Below, in pieces: positions 34,516 through 43,603 of a stretch of 64,000 bases of DNA. The notes under the pieces were generated by a model that saw only the letters and a program-made list of their open reading frames with translations, searched no databases and was not told the origin of the DNA. The DNA is taken from contig NZ_CP099466.1 in the NCBI RefSeq assembly GCF_023921125.1, positions 2,666,001-2,730,000 on the forward strand, in the 5' to 3' direction. A program made the position numbers and the translations under genes. The stretch is from Arthrobacter caoxuetaonis. Its GTDB lineage: Bacteria; Actinomycetota; Actinomycetes; Actinomycetales; Micrococcaceae. The first letter of the stretch is position 1, and the number at the start of each line of letters is the position of its first letter.

Positions 34516-35418
34516 CTAGCCCTCGGAGGAGCGGTCGAACTCCTTCAGCCAGGCACGCAGCTCCGGCCCGAGGTCTTCCCGCTCGGAAGCAAGCGTCACA
34601 ACGGCCTTGAGGTAGCTGAGCTTGTCCCCGGTGTCGTACCGGCGTCCGCGGAAGACGACGCCGTAGACGCCGGATCCTTCGCCCTCACCCGAGGCGAGGG
34701 TCTGCAGGGCATCGGTGAGCTGGATTTCGCCGCCGCGGCCCGGACCGGTTTCTTCGAGGACACCGAAAACGGAGGGGTGCAGGACGTAACGTCCGATCAC
34801 GGCAAGGTTGGACGGGGCGTCGGCAGCGTCGGGCTTTTCGACCAGCTTGTTGACGCGGACGTAGTCTTCACCTTCGATGACGGAGATGTCGGCGCAGCCA
34901 TAGGCGCTGATCTGGTCCGGCTCGACCTCGATCAGGGCAATCACGGAACCGCCGGTCTTGGCCTGGACCTCAACCATGGTTTCGAGCAGCGGATCACGGG
35001 CGTCGATCAGGTCATCGCCGAGCAGCACGGCAAAGGGATCGTCACCGATGTGGAGCTTGGCACGCAGGACAGCGTGTCCAAGACCCTTGGGGTCACCTTG
35101 GCGGAGGTAGTGGATCTCGCCGAGGTCGGAAGACTCCTGGACCAGGGCCAGCTTCTTGTCGTCGCCCTTTTCCTTCAGCGTCTGCTCGATGAACGGCACG
35201 CGGTCGAAGTGGTCCTCCAGGGAGCGCTTGTTACGTCCGGTGATCATCAGGATGTCCGGCATACCGGCGTTGACGGCTTCTTCAACGACGTACTGGATGG
35301 CCGGCTTATCCACCACCGGGAGCATTTCCTTCGGCATGGCCTTTGTTGCAGGCAGGAAGCGCGTACCCAATCCGGCGGCAGGAATAACGGCTTTGGTGAT
35401 CTTCGAGCGTGAGGTCAT
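34516..35418 (-). CDS. galU: UTP-glucose-1-phosphate uridylyltransferase
   Basis: 300 residues. The nucleotidyl transferase signature 'KAVIPAAGLGTRFLPATKAMPKEMLPVVDKPAIQYVVEEAV' opens the protein; 'VLLGDDLID' and 'VNKLVEKPDA' follow. Produces UDP-glucose for cell wall, trehalose and glycan synthesis. Divergent from folate cyclo-ligase; followed by a RimJ-like gene as in mycobacteria. Confidence 0.96.
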   Translation of the reverse strand: MTSRSKITKAVIPAAGLGTRFLPATKAMPKEMLPVVDKPAIQYVVEEAVNAGMPDILMITGRNKRSLEDHFDRVPFIEQTLKEKGDDKKLALVQESSDLGEIHYLRQGDPKGLGHAVLRAKLHIGDDPFAVLLGDDLIDARDPLLETMVEVQAKTGGSVIALIEVEPDQISAYGCADISVIEGEDYVRVNKLVEKPDAADAPSNLAVIGRYVLHPSVFGVLEETGPGRGGEIQLTDALQTLASGEGEGSGVYGVVFRGRRYDTGDKLSYLKAVVTLASEREDLGPELRAWLKEFDRSSEG

Positions 35419-35486
35419 GACGGTAAGAGTACCTAAGGGAAGCCGCAGGGCGCCAAATGCACCGCCGCTGGAGGCACAATGGGGTC

Positions 35487-36098
35487 ATGAGCGCCGAGAG
35501 CAAAGAAGATGTCAGGGCCCGTCTCAAGGCGCGCCGGCGGAAAATGGCCGGATTGGCCAGCTCGACGGCGTCCCGGCTGTCCGCTGCGGCCGCTCCCCTC
35601 CTCGAATCGCTGCCCGAAAAGTCGTCTGTAGCCTGCTATCTGTCAGCCGGCACCGAACCGGACACATCTGACCTGCTGGCTGCCCTGGATGCAGCAGGGC
35701 ACACCGTCCTCGTCCCGGTCTGCGAACCGGAACGGCAGCTGTCCTGGTGCCCGTGGACGCCGGCAACGGAACTGGCTCCGGGACTCTTTCCCGGAATACC
35801 GGAACCCGTCGGACCCCGGCTCGGGGCGGAGGAAGTCCTGGACCTGGACCTGCTGCTGATTCCCGCACTGGCAGTTGACGCCTCAGGAACCCGGATGGGC
35901 AAAGGCGGCGGATACTATGACCGCTTCCTGGCACAGTTCCGCGCCGGCGGCGGCAGTGCACCGGCAGTAGCGGTCGTCCATGACCATGAGTTCCTGCCGG
36001 AAGGAGGGCTGCCGGCTGATCCCCTCGATGCTCCGGTAGATGGGGTCCTGACGCCTGCGGGCTTCACTCCTGTGCGTGGAACCGGGGTGTATACTTAG
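35487..36098 (+). CDS. 5-formyltetrahydrofolate cyclo-ligase
   Basis: 203 residues. ATP-dependent conversion of 5-formyl- to 5,10-methenyl-tetrahydrofolate. Shows the N-terminal 'KEDVRARLKARRRKM', and the substrate/ATP motif 'GTRMGKGGGYYDRFLAQF' near 136-153. ATG at 35487 chosen. The stop codon (36096-36098) lies inside the left arm of the CIRCE box of the next gene. Confidence 0.9.
   Translation: MSAESKEDVRARLKARRRKMAGLASSTASRLSAAAAPLLESLPEKSSVACYLSAGTEPDTSDLLAALDAAGHTVLVPVCEPERQLSWCPWTPATELAPGLFPGIPEPVGPRLGAEEVLDLDLLLIPALAVDASGTRMGKGGGYYDRFLAQFRAGGGSAPAVAVVHDHEFLPEGGLPADPLDAPVDGVLTPAGFTPVRGTGVYT
36090..36095 (+). promoter_or_regulatory. -10 element of the Ruc-like gene
   Basis: TATACT directly upstream of and touching the CIRCE box, inside the end of the cyclo-ligase coding region. 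No clear -35 was assigned. Confidence 0.55.
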
Positions 36099-36121
36099 CA
36101 CTCTAGACCCCAGAGTGCCAA
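36095..36121 (+). promoter_or_regulatory. CIRCE element (HrcA operator) upstream of Ruc-like gene
   Basis: TTAGCACTC, 9 bases, GAGTGCCAA: arms identical to the downstream box at groES (54432-54458) and one or two bases from the textbook CIRCE. It follows a TATACT and precedes the gene at 36190, so HrcA should repress this promoter in unstressed cells. Confidence 0.85.
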
Positions 36122-36189
36122 CGCTGATCCGAATGACGGTTTCGCGGGTAACACTGAGGTCTTCCTTTCGCCCTTCAGGAGGAGTAAGA

Positions 36190-36486
36190 GTGCCCACGTA
36201 TGCCTATGCCTGCAAGGATTGCGGCCACGCGTTCGATATCCAGCAGTCCTTCACCGACGACAGCTTGACGGTGTGCCCCGAATGCAGCGGCAACCTGCGC
36301 AAGAAGTTCAACAGCGTAGGCGTTGTCTTCAAGGGATCAGGTTTCTACCGCACGGATTCCCGTGATGCTGCTTCCACGGTTCCGGCTGCTCCTGCCAAGG
36401 ATGCCGCTGCGGCCAAGCCTGCATCGGAATCTTCCGCACCGGCCCCTGCGCCTGCAAAGCCCGCCGCGGCCGCAGCCGCCAGCTAG
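36190..36486 (+). CDS. FmdB-family zinc-ribbon protein, Ruc-like redox-regulated chaperone
   Basis: 98 residues. 'PTYAYACKDCGHAFDIQQSF' and 'TVCPECSGNLRKKFNSVGVVFKGSGFYRTD' give the two CxxC pairs of an FmdB zinc ribbon (four Cys, 8-33). The rest is a low-complexity Ala/Pro/Ser tail of about 40 residues, the arrangement of the mycobacterial chaperone Ruc (Rv0991c), whose disordered tail and zinc cysteines are functional. GTG start at 36190 with AGGAGG 7 bases upstream. Controlled by the CIRCE box described above. Confidence 0.87.
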   Translation: MPTYAYACKDCGHAFDIQQSFTDDSLTVCPECSGNLRKKFNSVGVVFKGSGFYRTDSRDAASTVPAAPAKDAAAAKPASESSAPAPAPAKPAAAAAAS

Positions 36487-36533
36487 AACAAAACCACACA
36501 GCAGCCTTAAGAGGCAGAACCGCATCAAGAGAT

Positions 36534-36573
36534 AAGGCGCCGCCGGTCCTCCACAGGGACACCGGGGCGCCTT
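36534..36573 (+). terminator. Terminator of the Ruc-like gene
   Basis: Nested stem AAGGCGCC/GGCGCCTT plus CCGGT/ACCGG with one bulge, 48 bases after the stop, followed by TCTCGTC. Strong hairpin with a weak U-tract. Confidence 0.7.
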
Positions 36574-36635
36574 TCTCGTCCCCTGTTCCCTGCCTGTTCC
36601 GCCGGGCCAGGCAACCATGGTCCTAGCGTGGGACC

Positions 36636-37382
36636 ATGTCTTCCAGATCGCGCCGCCCGCCCGGGGGCCGCAACCGGGGCCGCGGCCGTGGCCGCGGCAT
36701 TTCGGCCCAGGGTTCGACGGGGCGGAGCGGGTCACGGTCCGGGCGCGGGTGGTTCCACCGGTTCCTGGTTCGACGCCGGCGCACTCTTGCCGGATTGCTG
36801 GCGGCAGCTGCCTGTGGCATTGCGGTCCAGGCGCTGCTGCCCGCTGATACCCGCACGGAAGCAGCCGTTGCGGTCACGGCAGATCTGCCGGCAGGGCACC
36901 TTCTGGAAGCCAGGGATCTGCGGACGGCCCGCGTGCCCGCGGGCACTGCCCCGCCGGGCTCGCTGGCTGGACCGGACGCTGCTGCCGGCGAGCGGCTGGC
37001 GGTTCCCGTCAGGGCGGGCACAATCCTGACCGATTCCTACTTTGTTGGGCCCGGGCTGCTGGCGGGCGCTCCGGAGGGCACGGTGGCGGTGCCGCTGCGG
37101 CCCGCGGACAAGTCAGCAACCGGGCTGCTCTCCCCGGGCGTCATTGTCGACGTGATCCTGGCGTCGGCCACGGGATTCGACGGAACGGTGGAGACGACTG
37201 TCCTTGCCGCAGGGGTGCCGGTGCTGTGGACAGCTGGTGAAGCGGGTGCCGGCGGCACCTGGCCGGGACCGGCAGCGGAGGATGCCGGGCTGGTGGTCGT
37301 AGCCGCGAAAGGCCAGGAATCTGCTGCGCTTGCAGGTGCCGGCGAAAGGGGGAACCTCTATCTGGTCCTCAGTGCACGCTAG
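36636..37382 (+). CDS. SAF-domain protein, CpaB/RcpC-like
   Basis: 248 residues. The first 45 are a basic Arg/Gly-rich cytoplasmic tail, then a membrane helix ('TLAGLLAAAACGIAVQALL'), then a SAF domain ('AVAVTADLPAGHLLEARDLRTARVPAGTAP' and 'GERLAVPVRAGTILTDSYF') and a C-terminal RcpC-like strand region ('GTVAVPLRPADKSATGLLSPGVIVDVIL'). Relatives assemble Flp/tad pili. No other pilus gene is nearby, so the role is open. The ATG has no obvious ribosome site. Confidence 0.8.
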   Translation: MSSRSRRPPGGRNRGRGRGRGISAQGSTGRSGSRSGRGWFHRFLVRRRRTLAGLLAAAACGIAVQALLPADTRTEAAVAVTADLPAGHLLEARDLRTARVPAGTAPPGSLAGPDAAAGERLAVPVRAGTILTDSYFVGPGLLAGAPEGTVAVPLRPADKSATGLLSPGVIVDVILASATGFDGTVETTVLAAGVPVLWTAGEAGAGGTWPGPAAEDAGLVVVAAKGQESAALAGAGERGNLYLVLSAR

Positions 37383-37410
37383 GAAAACCAGGCCCGCAGT
37401 CCGGGCCCAG

Positions 37411-37495
37411 CGCGGCCGCGGGGCACGGGGGCCCAGCTCGGGCCGCGGGGCACGGGGCCCAGCTCGGGACGCAGGGCGCGGGGCGCGGGGCGCCT
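37411..37495. repeat. GC-only short tandem repeat
   Basis: Period of about 26-27 bases: GGCCGCGGGGCACGGGG plus CCCAGCTC occurs at 37414-37439 and 37441-37465, then decays into GGGCGC repeats. Lies between convergent genes. Nothing else is seen between 37383 and 37532. Confidence 0.65.
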
Positions 37496-37532
37496 GAGAT
37501 GGGATGGTGCGGTTCAGGGTATCCGCACTGGT

Positions 37533-37925
37533 TTAGCCCCAGTGCGGCGGGCGCTGTTCACGCAGCCAGTCAGCAGTGTCATCGGGACGGTCGCCCCAGG
37601 CCCGGGGATCGTCTTCCTCCGCCACGGAAGGCAGGATGCCTTCCGCCGGGGCAGCAGCCGTTGCGGGGGCCTTGGCAGCCGCAGCGTGCTGCGGCGAGCC
37701 TGCGGAGGTTCCCCCGCTCCCCTGCCTGGTCGCCGAATCGCTGGACCCGGAGATCCCCGGGGGAAGGCAAGGTGCCGTCTGCAGCAGTCCCGGCGCCCGC
37801 GCGAGCGTCGCCGGGGCCACCGTACTCCGGCGGGAGCGGCGCCTGCGCGGCTCCGCCGAGGGCGCCTCAGCGCCTGCCGGCTCCCCAGATGACGGGCTAA
37901 GCTTTTTGTCCTGTTGTGCTGCCAT
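37533..37925 (-). CDS. Small Pro/Ala-rich protein with conserved C-terminus
   Basis: 130 residues. It begins with an ATG that overlaps the end of the helicase-like gene by 29 bases in another frame, so it is coupled to it. Low-complexity, basic (run of Arg near 31-38) then Ala-rich. The last 27 residues, 'EEDDPRAWGDRPDDTADWLREQRPPHWG', are acidic, Trp-rich and look constrained. No family recognised. The overlap with the upstream stop and the ordered C-terminus favour a real gene. Confidence 0.6.
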   Translation of the reverse strand: MAAQQDKKLSPSSGEPAGAEAPSAEPRRRRSRRSTVAPATLARAPGLLQTAPCLPPGISGSSDSATRQGSGGTSAGSPQHAAAAKAPATAAAPAEGILPSVAEEDDPRAWGDRPDDTADWLREQRPPHWG

Positions 37926-40900
37926 CGCCTGTGTCTTTCCCTCCGGCTGCAGCGGCTGCGGCAGCAGCTGCCGCAGCACGTATTGCGGGATTCGGTTCAT
38001 TGTCGGCGCGCGGCCTGATCCGGGTGCTGCCGTGGGGCACCACGATGTTCCGGACGGCGGCCGGTGCGGCCTCCTTGATCGGCTCCGGCTGCGTTGCAGG
38101 TGCCGGCAAACCCAGGTAGCGGCTGACAAGGCCGGCGCAGGCCGCAGGGTCTGTAAAGACCTCAATGGTCCACAGCGGCATGTACCGCCACCCCAGGCGT
38201 TCGAGGAGCTGAGGCCGCAGGCGGCTGCGCTCCCGTACGCTCATGCTCCGGTAGCGCGCTGTGCCGTCAGACTCGATGGCCATCGGAACAGCAGGATCGG
38301 ATGCGGTCTGCCGGTCTACGGTGGCGACTATGTCAATGACGCCGTCGTAATGGTCCCAGACCTTGGCACCGCGGGACCGCAGCCGTCCCACGAGGTCCGC
38401 AACGAGCGGGTCGTCGGACATGATCGAGTTTCCGGCGGGCCGCAGCGGGGCGGCCGCTTCCGGAGCGGCGTCGAGCTCGCGCTGAATCAGGCGGTAAAAG
38501 TCGAGCGCTCCGTGGCCGAGGCGGGACTCGTCCAGGTCCGAGGGCTGGAAGCAGGTCAGCACGTGCAGCCGCTGGCGGGCCCTGGTCATGGCGTTTACAA
38601 ACCGGCCGCGGCCGCCCGGCTCCGAAAGCAGCCCGAAGTTGTGCAGGGCACGGCCATGCGGAGTACGGCCGAAGCCCAGCGAGAAGATGACCGCGTCGCG
38701 GACCAGCCCTGCAGCGCGGTCGGCGGTGACTACGCGGAAGGATTCTGCACCCGGTGCGAAGAAATCTGAGGCCCAGGGGAAATTGGCCATCTGCACCCGG
38801 ATCGCCTCGCCCACCCGTGCCGCATGGCGGGGGCTGGCGGTGATGACTGCCAGCGACTGGCTCGGACGGCGCCGAACGTGTTCGAAGACCAGGTCCACCA
38901 CCCGGTTCACTTCGGCAGAGACGCTTTCCACGCCCTCCTGGTCCGCGCTCGGCATACCCGTGCCGTCAGCAAGGTACTCAACGGTCAGCGGCTTCTCGCC
39001 GGTGGCGACCTCGTCTCCCCGCGGAACCCAGGAAAGCCGTCCCCCGTAGAACTCGTCACTCAGCTGCTTCAGCAGTGCCTTGTCCGTACCGCGGTACACC
39101 GTGGACAGGGCACGGCCGGGCAGAATCCGTGCAAGTGCTTCAAACGCGCTCGGAAGATCTTCTGCGGCTTCTGCGGGGTGACCCTGCACGTTGATGCTGA
39201 AGGGCCTCGGACCGCCGAGGTTGCCGTCGCCAAAGGCAACGACCTGGCCGGCGCGGGCGATGGCCGGCACGGCAGCCTGCAGGCTCATGGATTCGGCATC
39301 CAGGATGATGAGCGCATCGAACCGACGGGAGCCGGGCAGCATCATGGGAAGCAGCAGCGGGCTCGCGGCCCAGACAGGAAGGAGCGAGGATACGAGCGCC
39401 TCCGACTGGCTGCCGAGGGAATCCACCGTCAGGGGCCCGGACTTGATGACTTCCTTCAGGCGGTCGGCCTCACGCGGCTGGTCCTTGATGCCTTGGCGCC
39501 ACCGGCCGGCGAGTGCCCACCGGAGGCGTGCTGCGCCGGACGCGATGTGCGCGTTGTCCGCCAGCCGGTACTCCGCTTCCAGCCTGCGCAGGCTGTCGCC
39601 GTCGGACATGGCCAGGTAGTCGTCACCGCTGATCATGGCCTCAAGGGCGGACTGCCACCAGGCCAGTTCCAGTTCGTAGCCGACCTGGCGGGGCGTGACT
39701 TCACGGGTTTCCAGGTCATCGAGGAGTTCCCCAAGTCCCTGGCCCCGCATTTCGTCAACGAGCAGGGTCCGTTCCGGCAGTGTCTCCAGGGTTTCCTTGT
39801 CCCCGGCCAGCGCCCGCAGGCGTTTCTCAAGGTCGTCCAGCGACTGGGCCGCCAGGTCCGGCTTGCCCGGGGTCCCCGCGAGGATACCGGTCAGTGTGTC
39901 CAGCTTCTCCTTGACCGCCAGGTAGGTCCGGTTAAGGTCCGCCAGTCCGGTGGGAACGGACGGGTGGCGCTGGGTGGTCGCATAGCGGGACCAGGTGACC
40001 CGCTGCTGCTGGACCTGGACCAGGGACGTGTGCAGGTCCGAGATGTGGACGCCGGGACGAATGTATTCCTTGGCCACGCGCCGCAGGCGGGAGCGGGTCA
40101 TGGAGCTCATGTCGACGCCGTGTTCACGGCGCCAGGAGGAGGAGGCTGTGGCGGAAATCAGGTCCGTGACGGGACGGTCAAAGATGTCCGGCGTGAACTT
40201 GTCCAGGCTTTCGCGCACGGCAACCAGCAGTTCGAGCTGCTCGCCCCATTGCGCGAACGTCTCCCCGAGCCGGATCTGGGAGTGCTCAGCCACTTCCTGG
40301 ACGCGGGCGCGCAGCTGCGGCAGTTCTTCCGCCAGCTCTTCCGTGAGCCGGTGGGCTGCCTCGGTTTCCTTGCGGTTCAGCAGCTTGGCGCCGAACCAGG
40401 GGCTGGAGACCGCAGCGCGCGAAAAGCTGCCGAGTTCCGCTGCCCGGCGCAGGCGGCCGGTAAGTTCCGTGCGGTCGGTGATGCTGTCCAGCACGCTTCG
40501 CTTCAGGCGCACGGTTGTGGCCGGAGCGGGCGTCATGGAGGTCAGCTCAGCCAGTGACTGCATCGCCTGGTAGGGCGAACATCCCCAGCGCTGCCGGACG
40601 TTGTGGAGGGACTTTACGTGGTCGCGCAGCTGGTGCCGGCTTTCCTGCAGCACCTTGTGCAGGTTCCCGAGGTTGGGCTCGGAGGCCTTCTCGTTGCGGA
40701 CGATCGCCCGGACCAGGCGGTCGCGAAGCGCTTCTTCGCCCAGCCCGGCGTTGACCTGGAGCACCAGGGAGCCAAGGTTCAGGGCATCCAGTCCGGAGAC
40801 GAACTCGTTCAGGGTCCCCCGGCGTTCGGCCACCACCAGCACTGACTTGCCGGAGTTCACCAAGGCTGCGGCGGCGTTGATGGCCGTTTGGGTTTGTCCG

Positions 40901-41781
40901 GTGCCCGGAGGCGCGGAAACCACCAGGGATTCGCCGGCGGCGACGAGGTCCAGCACGTCCTGCTGCTCCTGGTCGGCGTCCAGCACCAGCAGTTCATCGG
41001 CCGGGGACCGGTCGTCCAGCGGCGGCAGCCCCGGGTCGGCGGCTTCGGCCGGTTCGGCGCTTCCGTTGACGGCCGCGTCCATGAGGGCACGGAGGATCGG
41101 GTGCGAGGGGTCCAGCGCGGCGTCGCCCGCCAGATCGGGAAGGTCGGCAAAGGTGGAGAGCAGCAGCCGGTGTTCAATGTTCATCCCGCGCACGCCGTCG
41201 GTCAGCGCCCGCAGGCGGTCCAGGACGGGATGCGGGTCGAAACGTGCGGTCCCGTACGCCAGCTTGGCCAGGGAATCGGCGTCGACGTCCAAGCCCTGCT
41301 GGACCTCCAGGTGCCGCACGAGAGCCGGATTCAGCTCTGCCTTTCCGGTGAGCTGCAGCTCGTAGTCATCCTGGGAAGCGTGGACCGTGAGGGTGACAGG
41401 CGTCAGCAGTACCGGGGCAGTGAGGGATTCCGGCCGCACCGCTTCATCGGAGGCATACCGCCAGGACGCAGTGCCCGCGGCGAGGTACCCGACGTCGAGT
41501 CCGCGGTCGGAGCCGAGTTCGTAGATCTTTGCCCGCAGCAGGCGTGCTGCACGCATCGCCGTGCGGTAGTGGTCGGCGTCGCGCAGCAGGGTTGACAGCC
41601 GGGTGCGGCGGCCGGCGAGTAGCTGCGCCAGGCCTGAGGGATGCGCGTGGGTCAGGTCGATGCTGTTATCTGCCGAGACGGTGAAATGGAGCAGGGTGTC
41701 CGTCCCCGCATGCTGGCCCAGCCCGGCCAGCCACGGCAGCAGGAAGTCCGAGGCACTGTCCCCGGGATTCTGCTCAGACAC
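37897..41781 (-). CDS. Large SF1 helicase-like protein with degenerate ATPase motifs and nuclease-like C-terminus
   Basis: 1294 residues. N-terminal 300 residues are unlike known domains. A P-loop region follows, but reads 'APPGTGQTQT': the Walker lysine is glutamine (codon CAA, 40894-40896). A central helical block of about 450 residues carries 'RRLRRVAKEYIRPG'. The Walker B region is 'FDALIILDAESM' instead of DEAS, and the switch 'VVAFGDGNLGG' lacks the usual Gln. Motif VI-like 'RFVNAMTRARQRLHVL' is kept. The last 150 residues ('DGVIDIVATVD...MAIESDG', 'ERLGWRYMPLWTIEVF') look like a restriction-nuclease fold. GTG start has AGAGGA upstream. An 11-Ala run lies near the C-terminus. Confidence 0.8.
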   Translation of the reverse strand: MSEQNPGDSASDFLLPWLAGLGQHAGTDTLLHFTVSADNSIDLTHAHPSGLAQLLAGRRTRLSTLLRDADHYRTAMRAARLLRAKIYELGSDRGLDVGYLAAGTASWRYASDEAVRPESLTAPVLLTPVTLTVHASQDDYELQLTGKAELNPALVRHLEVQQGLDVDADSLAKLAYGTARFDPHPVLDRLRALTDGVRGMNIEHRLLLSTFADLPDLAGDAALDPSHPILRALMDAAVNGSAEPAEAADPGLPPLDDRSPADELLVLDADQEQQDVLDLVAAGESLVVSAPPGTGQTQTAINAAAALVNSGKSVLVVAERRGTLNEFVSGLDALNLGSLVLQVNAGLGEEALRDRLVRAIVRNEKASEPNLGNLHKVLQESRHQLRDHVKSLHNVRQRWGCSPYQAMQSLAELTSMTPAPATTVRLKRSVLDSITDRTELTGRLRRAAELGSFSRAAVSSPWFGAKLLNRKETEAAHRLTEELAEELPQLRARVQEVAEHSQIRLGETFAQWGEQLELLVAVRESLDKFTPDIFDRPVTDLISATASSSWRREHGVDMSSMTRSRLRRVAKEYIRPGVHISDLHTSLVQVQQQRVTWSRYATTQRHPSVPTGLADLNRTYLAVKEKLDTLTGILAGTPGKPDLAAQSLDDLEKRLRALAGDKETLETLPERTLLVDEMRGQGLGELLDDLETREVTPRQVGYELELAWWQSALEAMISGDDYLAMSDGDSLRRLEAEYRLADNAHIASGAARLRWALAGRWRQGIKDQPREADRLKEVIKSGPLTVDSLGSQSEALVSSLLPVWAASPLLLPMMLPGSRRFDALIILDAESMSLQAAVPAIARAGQVVAFGDGNLGGPRPFSINVQGHPAEAAEDLPSAFEALARILPGRALSTVYRGTDKALLKQLSDEFYGGRLSWVPRGDEVATGEKPLTVEYLADGTGMPSADQEGVESVSAEVNRVVDLVFEHVRRRPSQSLAVITASPRHAARVGEAIRVQMANFPWASDFFAPGAESFRVVTADRAAGLVRDAVIFSLGFGRTPHGRALHNFGLLSEPGGRGRFVNAMTRARQRLHVLTCFQPSDLDESRLGHGALDFYRLIQRELDAAPEAAAPLRPAGNSIMSDDPLVADLVGRLRSRGAKVWDHYDGVIDIVATVDRQTASDPAVPMAIESDGTARYRSMSVRERSRLRPQLLERLGWRYMPLWTIEVFTDPAACAGLVSRYLGLPAPATQPEPIKEAAPAAVRNIVVPHGSTRIRPRADNEPNPAIRAAAAAAAAAAAGGKDTGDGSTTGQKA

Positions 41782-41876
41782 TGGAGTCCTCTTTCCTGCA
41801 CTTCCGCGCGACGATCTCGACCAAACTGGCATACCCTCCAAGCTATCGTCAATTGCCGGATAGCTCCGAATAGCAA

Positions 41877-41910
41877 CGCGGGGGGACGGCTTTTCAGCCG
41901 TCCCCCCGCG
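41877..41910 (-). terminator. Terminator of guaA
   Basis: Perfect 15-bp stem (41877-41891 with 41896-41910, outer part CGCGGGGGGACGG) and a 4-base loop, 9 bases after the guaA stop codon. Very stable, weak U-tract. Confidence 0.8.
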
Positions 41911-41919
41911 CCTAAGATG

Positions 41920-43509
41920 CTATTCCCACTCAATCGTTCCCGGCGGCTTGCTCGTGACGTCGAGAACCACCCGGTTGACGCCGTCCACCTCGTTGGTGAT
42001 CCGGTTGGAAATCCGAGCCAGCAGGTCATACGGAAGCCGTGACCAGTCTGCGGTCATGGCGTCTTCGCTGGAGACCGGACGCAGGACGATCGGGTGCCCG
42101 TAGGTCCGTCCGTCTCCCTGGACACCGACGCTGCGGACATCAGCCAGCAGCACTACCGGCATCTGCCACACGTCGTCGTCCAGGCCCGCTGCGGTGAGTT
42201 CGGCGCGCGCAATGGCGTCGGCGCGGCGCAGCAGGTCCAGGCGCTCCTGGTTGACTTCGCCGATGATGCGGATGCCCAGCCCGGGACCGGGGAACGGCTG
42301 GCGGCCGACGATCTCGGCCGGCAGGCCGAGTTCGCGCCCTACGGCACGGACTTCGTCCTTGAAGAGCAGACGCAGCGGTTCGACAAGCTCGAACTGCATG
42401 TCCTCGGGCAGGCCGCCCACGTTGTGGTGGCTCTTGATGTTGGCTGCACCTTCGCCGCCGCCGGATTCAACGACGTCGGGGTAGAGGGTGCCCTGCACCA
42501 GGAACCGGATGGGTTCGCCGGCAGCTTTGGCCTCGGCCATGATGGCACGCTCGGCTTCTTCGAAGGCACGGATGAACTCGCGGCCAATGATCTTGCGCTT
42601 GGTCTCCGGGTCGGTCACGCCGGCCAGGGCGTTCAGGAAGCGCTCCTGCTCGTTGGCGACGTAGAGGTTGACGCCGGTGGCGGCAACGAAGTCGCGTTCA
42701 ACCTGTTCGGCTTCACCTTCACGCAGCAGTCCGTGGTCAACGAAGACGCAGGTGAGCTGGTCACCGACAGCCCGCTGCACCAGGGCAGCGGCGACGGCGG
42801 AATCCACGCCGCCGGACAAACCGCAGATCACGCGGGAGGAGCCAATCTGCTCACGGATCCGCTCGACCTGCTCCTCGACGATGTTGCCGGTGGTCCAGCT
42901 GCGGTCCAGGCGGGCTCCCTTGAACAGGAAGTTCTCCAGGACCTGCTGGCCGTGCGCAGAGTGCTTGACCTCGGGGTGCCACTGCACACCGTAGAGCTTC
43001 TTTTCCTCGTTGGCGAAGGCCGCCACGGGTGCGCCGGCAGTGCTGGCAAGGACGTCGAATCCCTCCGGGGCTTCCTGCACGCTGTCCCCGTGGCTCATCC
43101 AGGTGTTCTGGTGCTCGGGAGTGCCTTCGAGGATGGAACGGCTGCCGTCAACTGCGGCGGCGTCGGTCGATCCGTATTCGCGCAGGCCGGTCTTGGCGAC
43201 CGTGCCGCCCAGGGCAGCGGCCATGGCCTGGAAGCCATAGCAGATCCCGAAGACCGGAACTCCTGCCTCGAACAGTTCAGGGTCTACTTTGGGGGCGCCC
43301 TCGGCGTAAACGCTGGACGGCCCGCCGGAGAGGATGATGGCTGCCGGGTTCTTGGCCAGCAGCGCTTCAGTGCTGTAGGTGTGCGGCACAACCTCGGAGT
43401 AGACGTCGGCTTCGCGTACGCGCCGGGCAATCAGCTGGGCGTACTGGGCACCGAAGTCCACAACCAGGACGGGGCGCTCTTCAATAGGAGCAGTCGCGGG
43501 ATTAGTCAC
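41920..43509 (-). CDS. guaA: GMP synthase (glutamine-hydrolysing)
   Basis: 529 residues from the GTG at 43507-43509. N-terminal class I glutamine amidotransferase with nucleophile Cys90 in '[10 protein letters not shown]' and partner His/Glu in '[11 protein letters not shown]'. N-type ATP pyrophosphatase loop '[14 protein letters not shown]' follows, and the C-terminal dimer domain ends 'KPPGTIEWE'. Converts XMP to GMP. No upstream ATG is available. The 3' end is intact: no integrated element here, although guaA is a common target. Confidence 0.96.
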   Translation of the reverse strand: MTNPATAPIEERPVLVVDFGAQYAQLIARRVREADVYSEVVPHTYSTEALLAKNPAAIILSGGPSSVYAEGAPKVDPELFEAGVPVFGICYGFQAMAAALGGTVAKTGLREYGSTDAAAVDGSRSILEGTPEHQNTWMSHGDSVQEAPEGFDVLASTAGAPVAAFANEEKKLYGVQWHPEVKHSAHGQQVLENFLFKGARLDRSWTTGNIVEEQVERIREQIGSSRVICGLSGGVDSAVAAALVQRAVGDQLTCVFVDHGLLREGEAEQVERDFVAATGVNLYVANEQERFLNALAGVTDPETKRKIIGREFIRAFEEAERAIMAEAKAAGEPIRFLVQGTLYPDVVESGGGEGAANIKSHHNVGGLPEDMQFELVEPLRLLFKDEVRAVGRELGLPAEIVGRQPFPGPGLGIRIIGEVNQERLDLLRRADAIARAELTAAGLDDDVWQMPVVLLADVRSVGVQGDGRTYGHPIVLRPVSSEDAMTADWSRLPYDLLARISNRITNEVDGVNRVVLDVTSKPPGTIEWE

Positions 43510-43603
43510 GGTTTCAAGGATAGTCGCCGCGGTGCCCCTGCCGCACATCAGGCCGGCTGGCCGGACTGTGTGACAGCCTTAGCCGCCACACGGTTAATAG
43601 CGC

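Noticed and set aside
37411..37495. GC-rich tandem repeat considered as a coding extension or a CRISPR remnant
   Set aside because: Only two units, imperfect, with no spacers; low-complexity drift is the simplest reading.
41920..43509. Possible integration at the 3' end of guaA
   Set aside because: guaA is a frequent target, but no repeat of its last codons or foreign flank is seen; a normal terminator follows.
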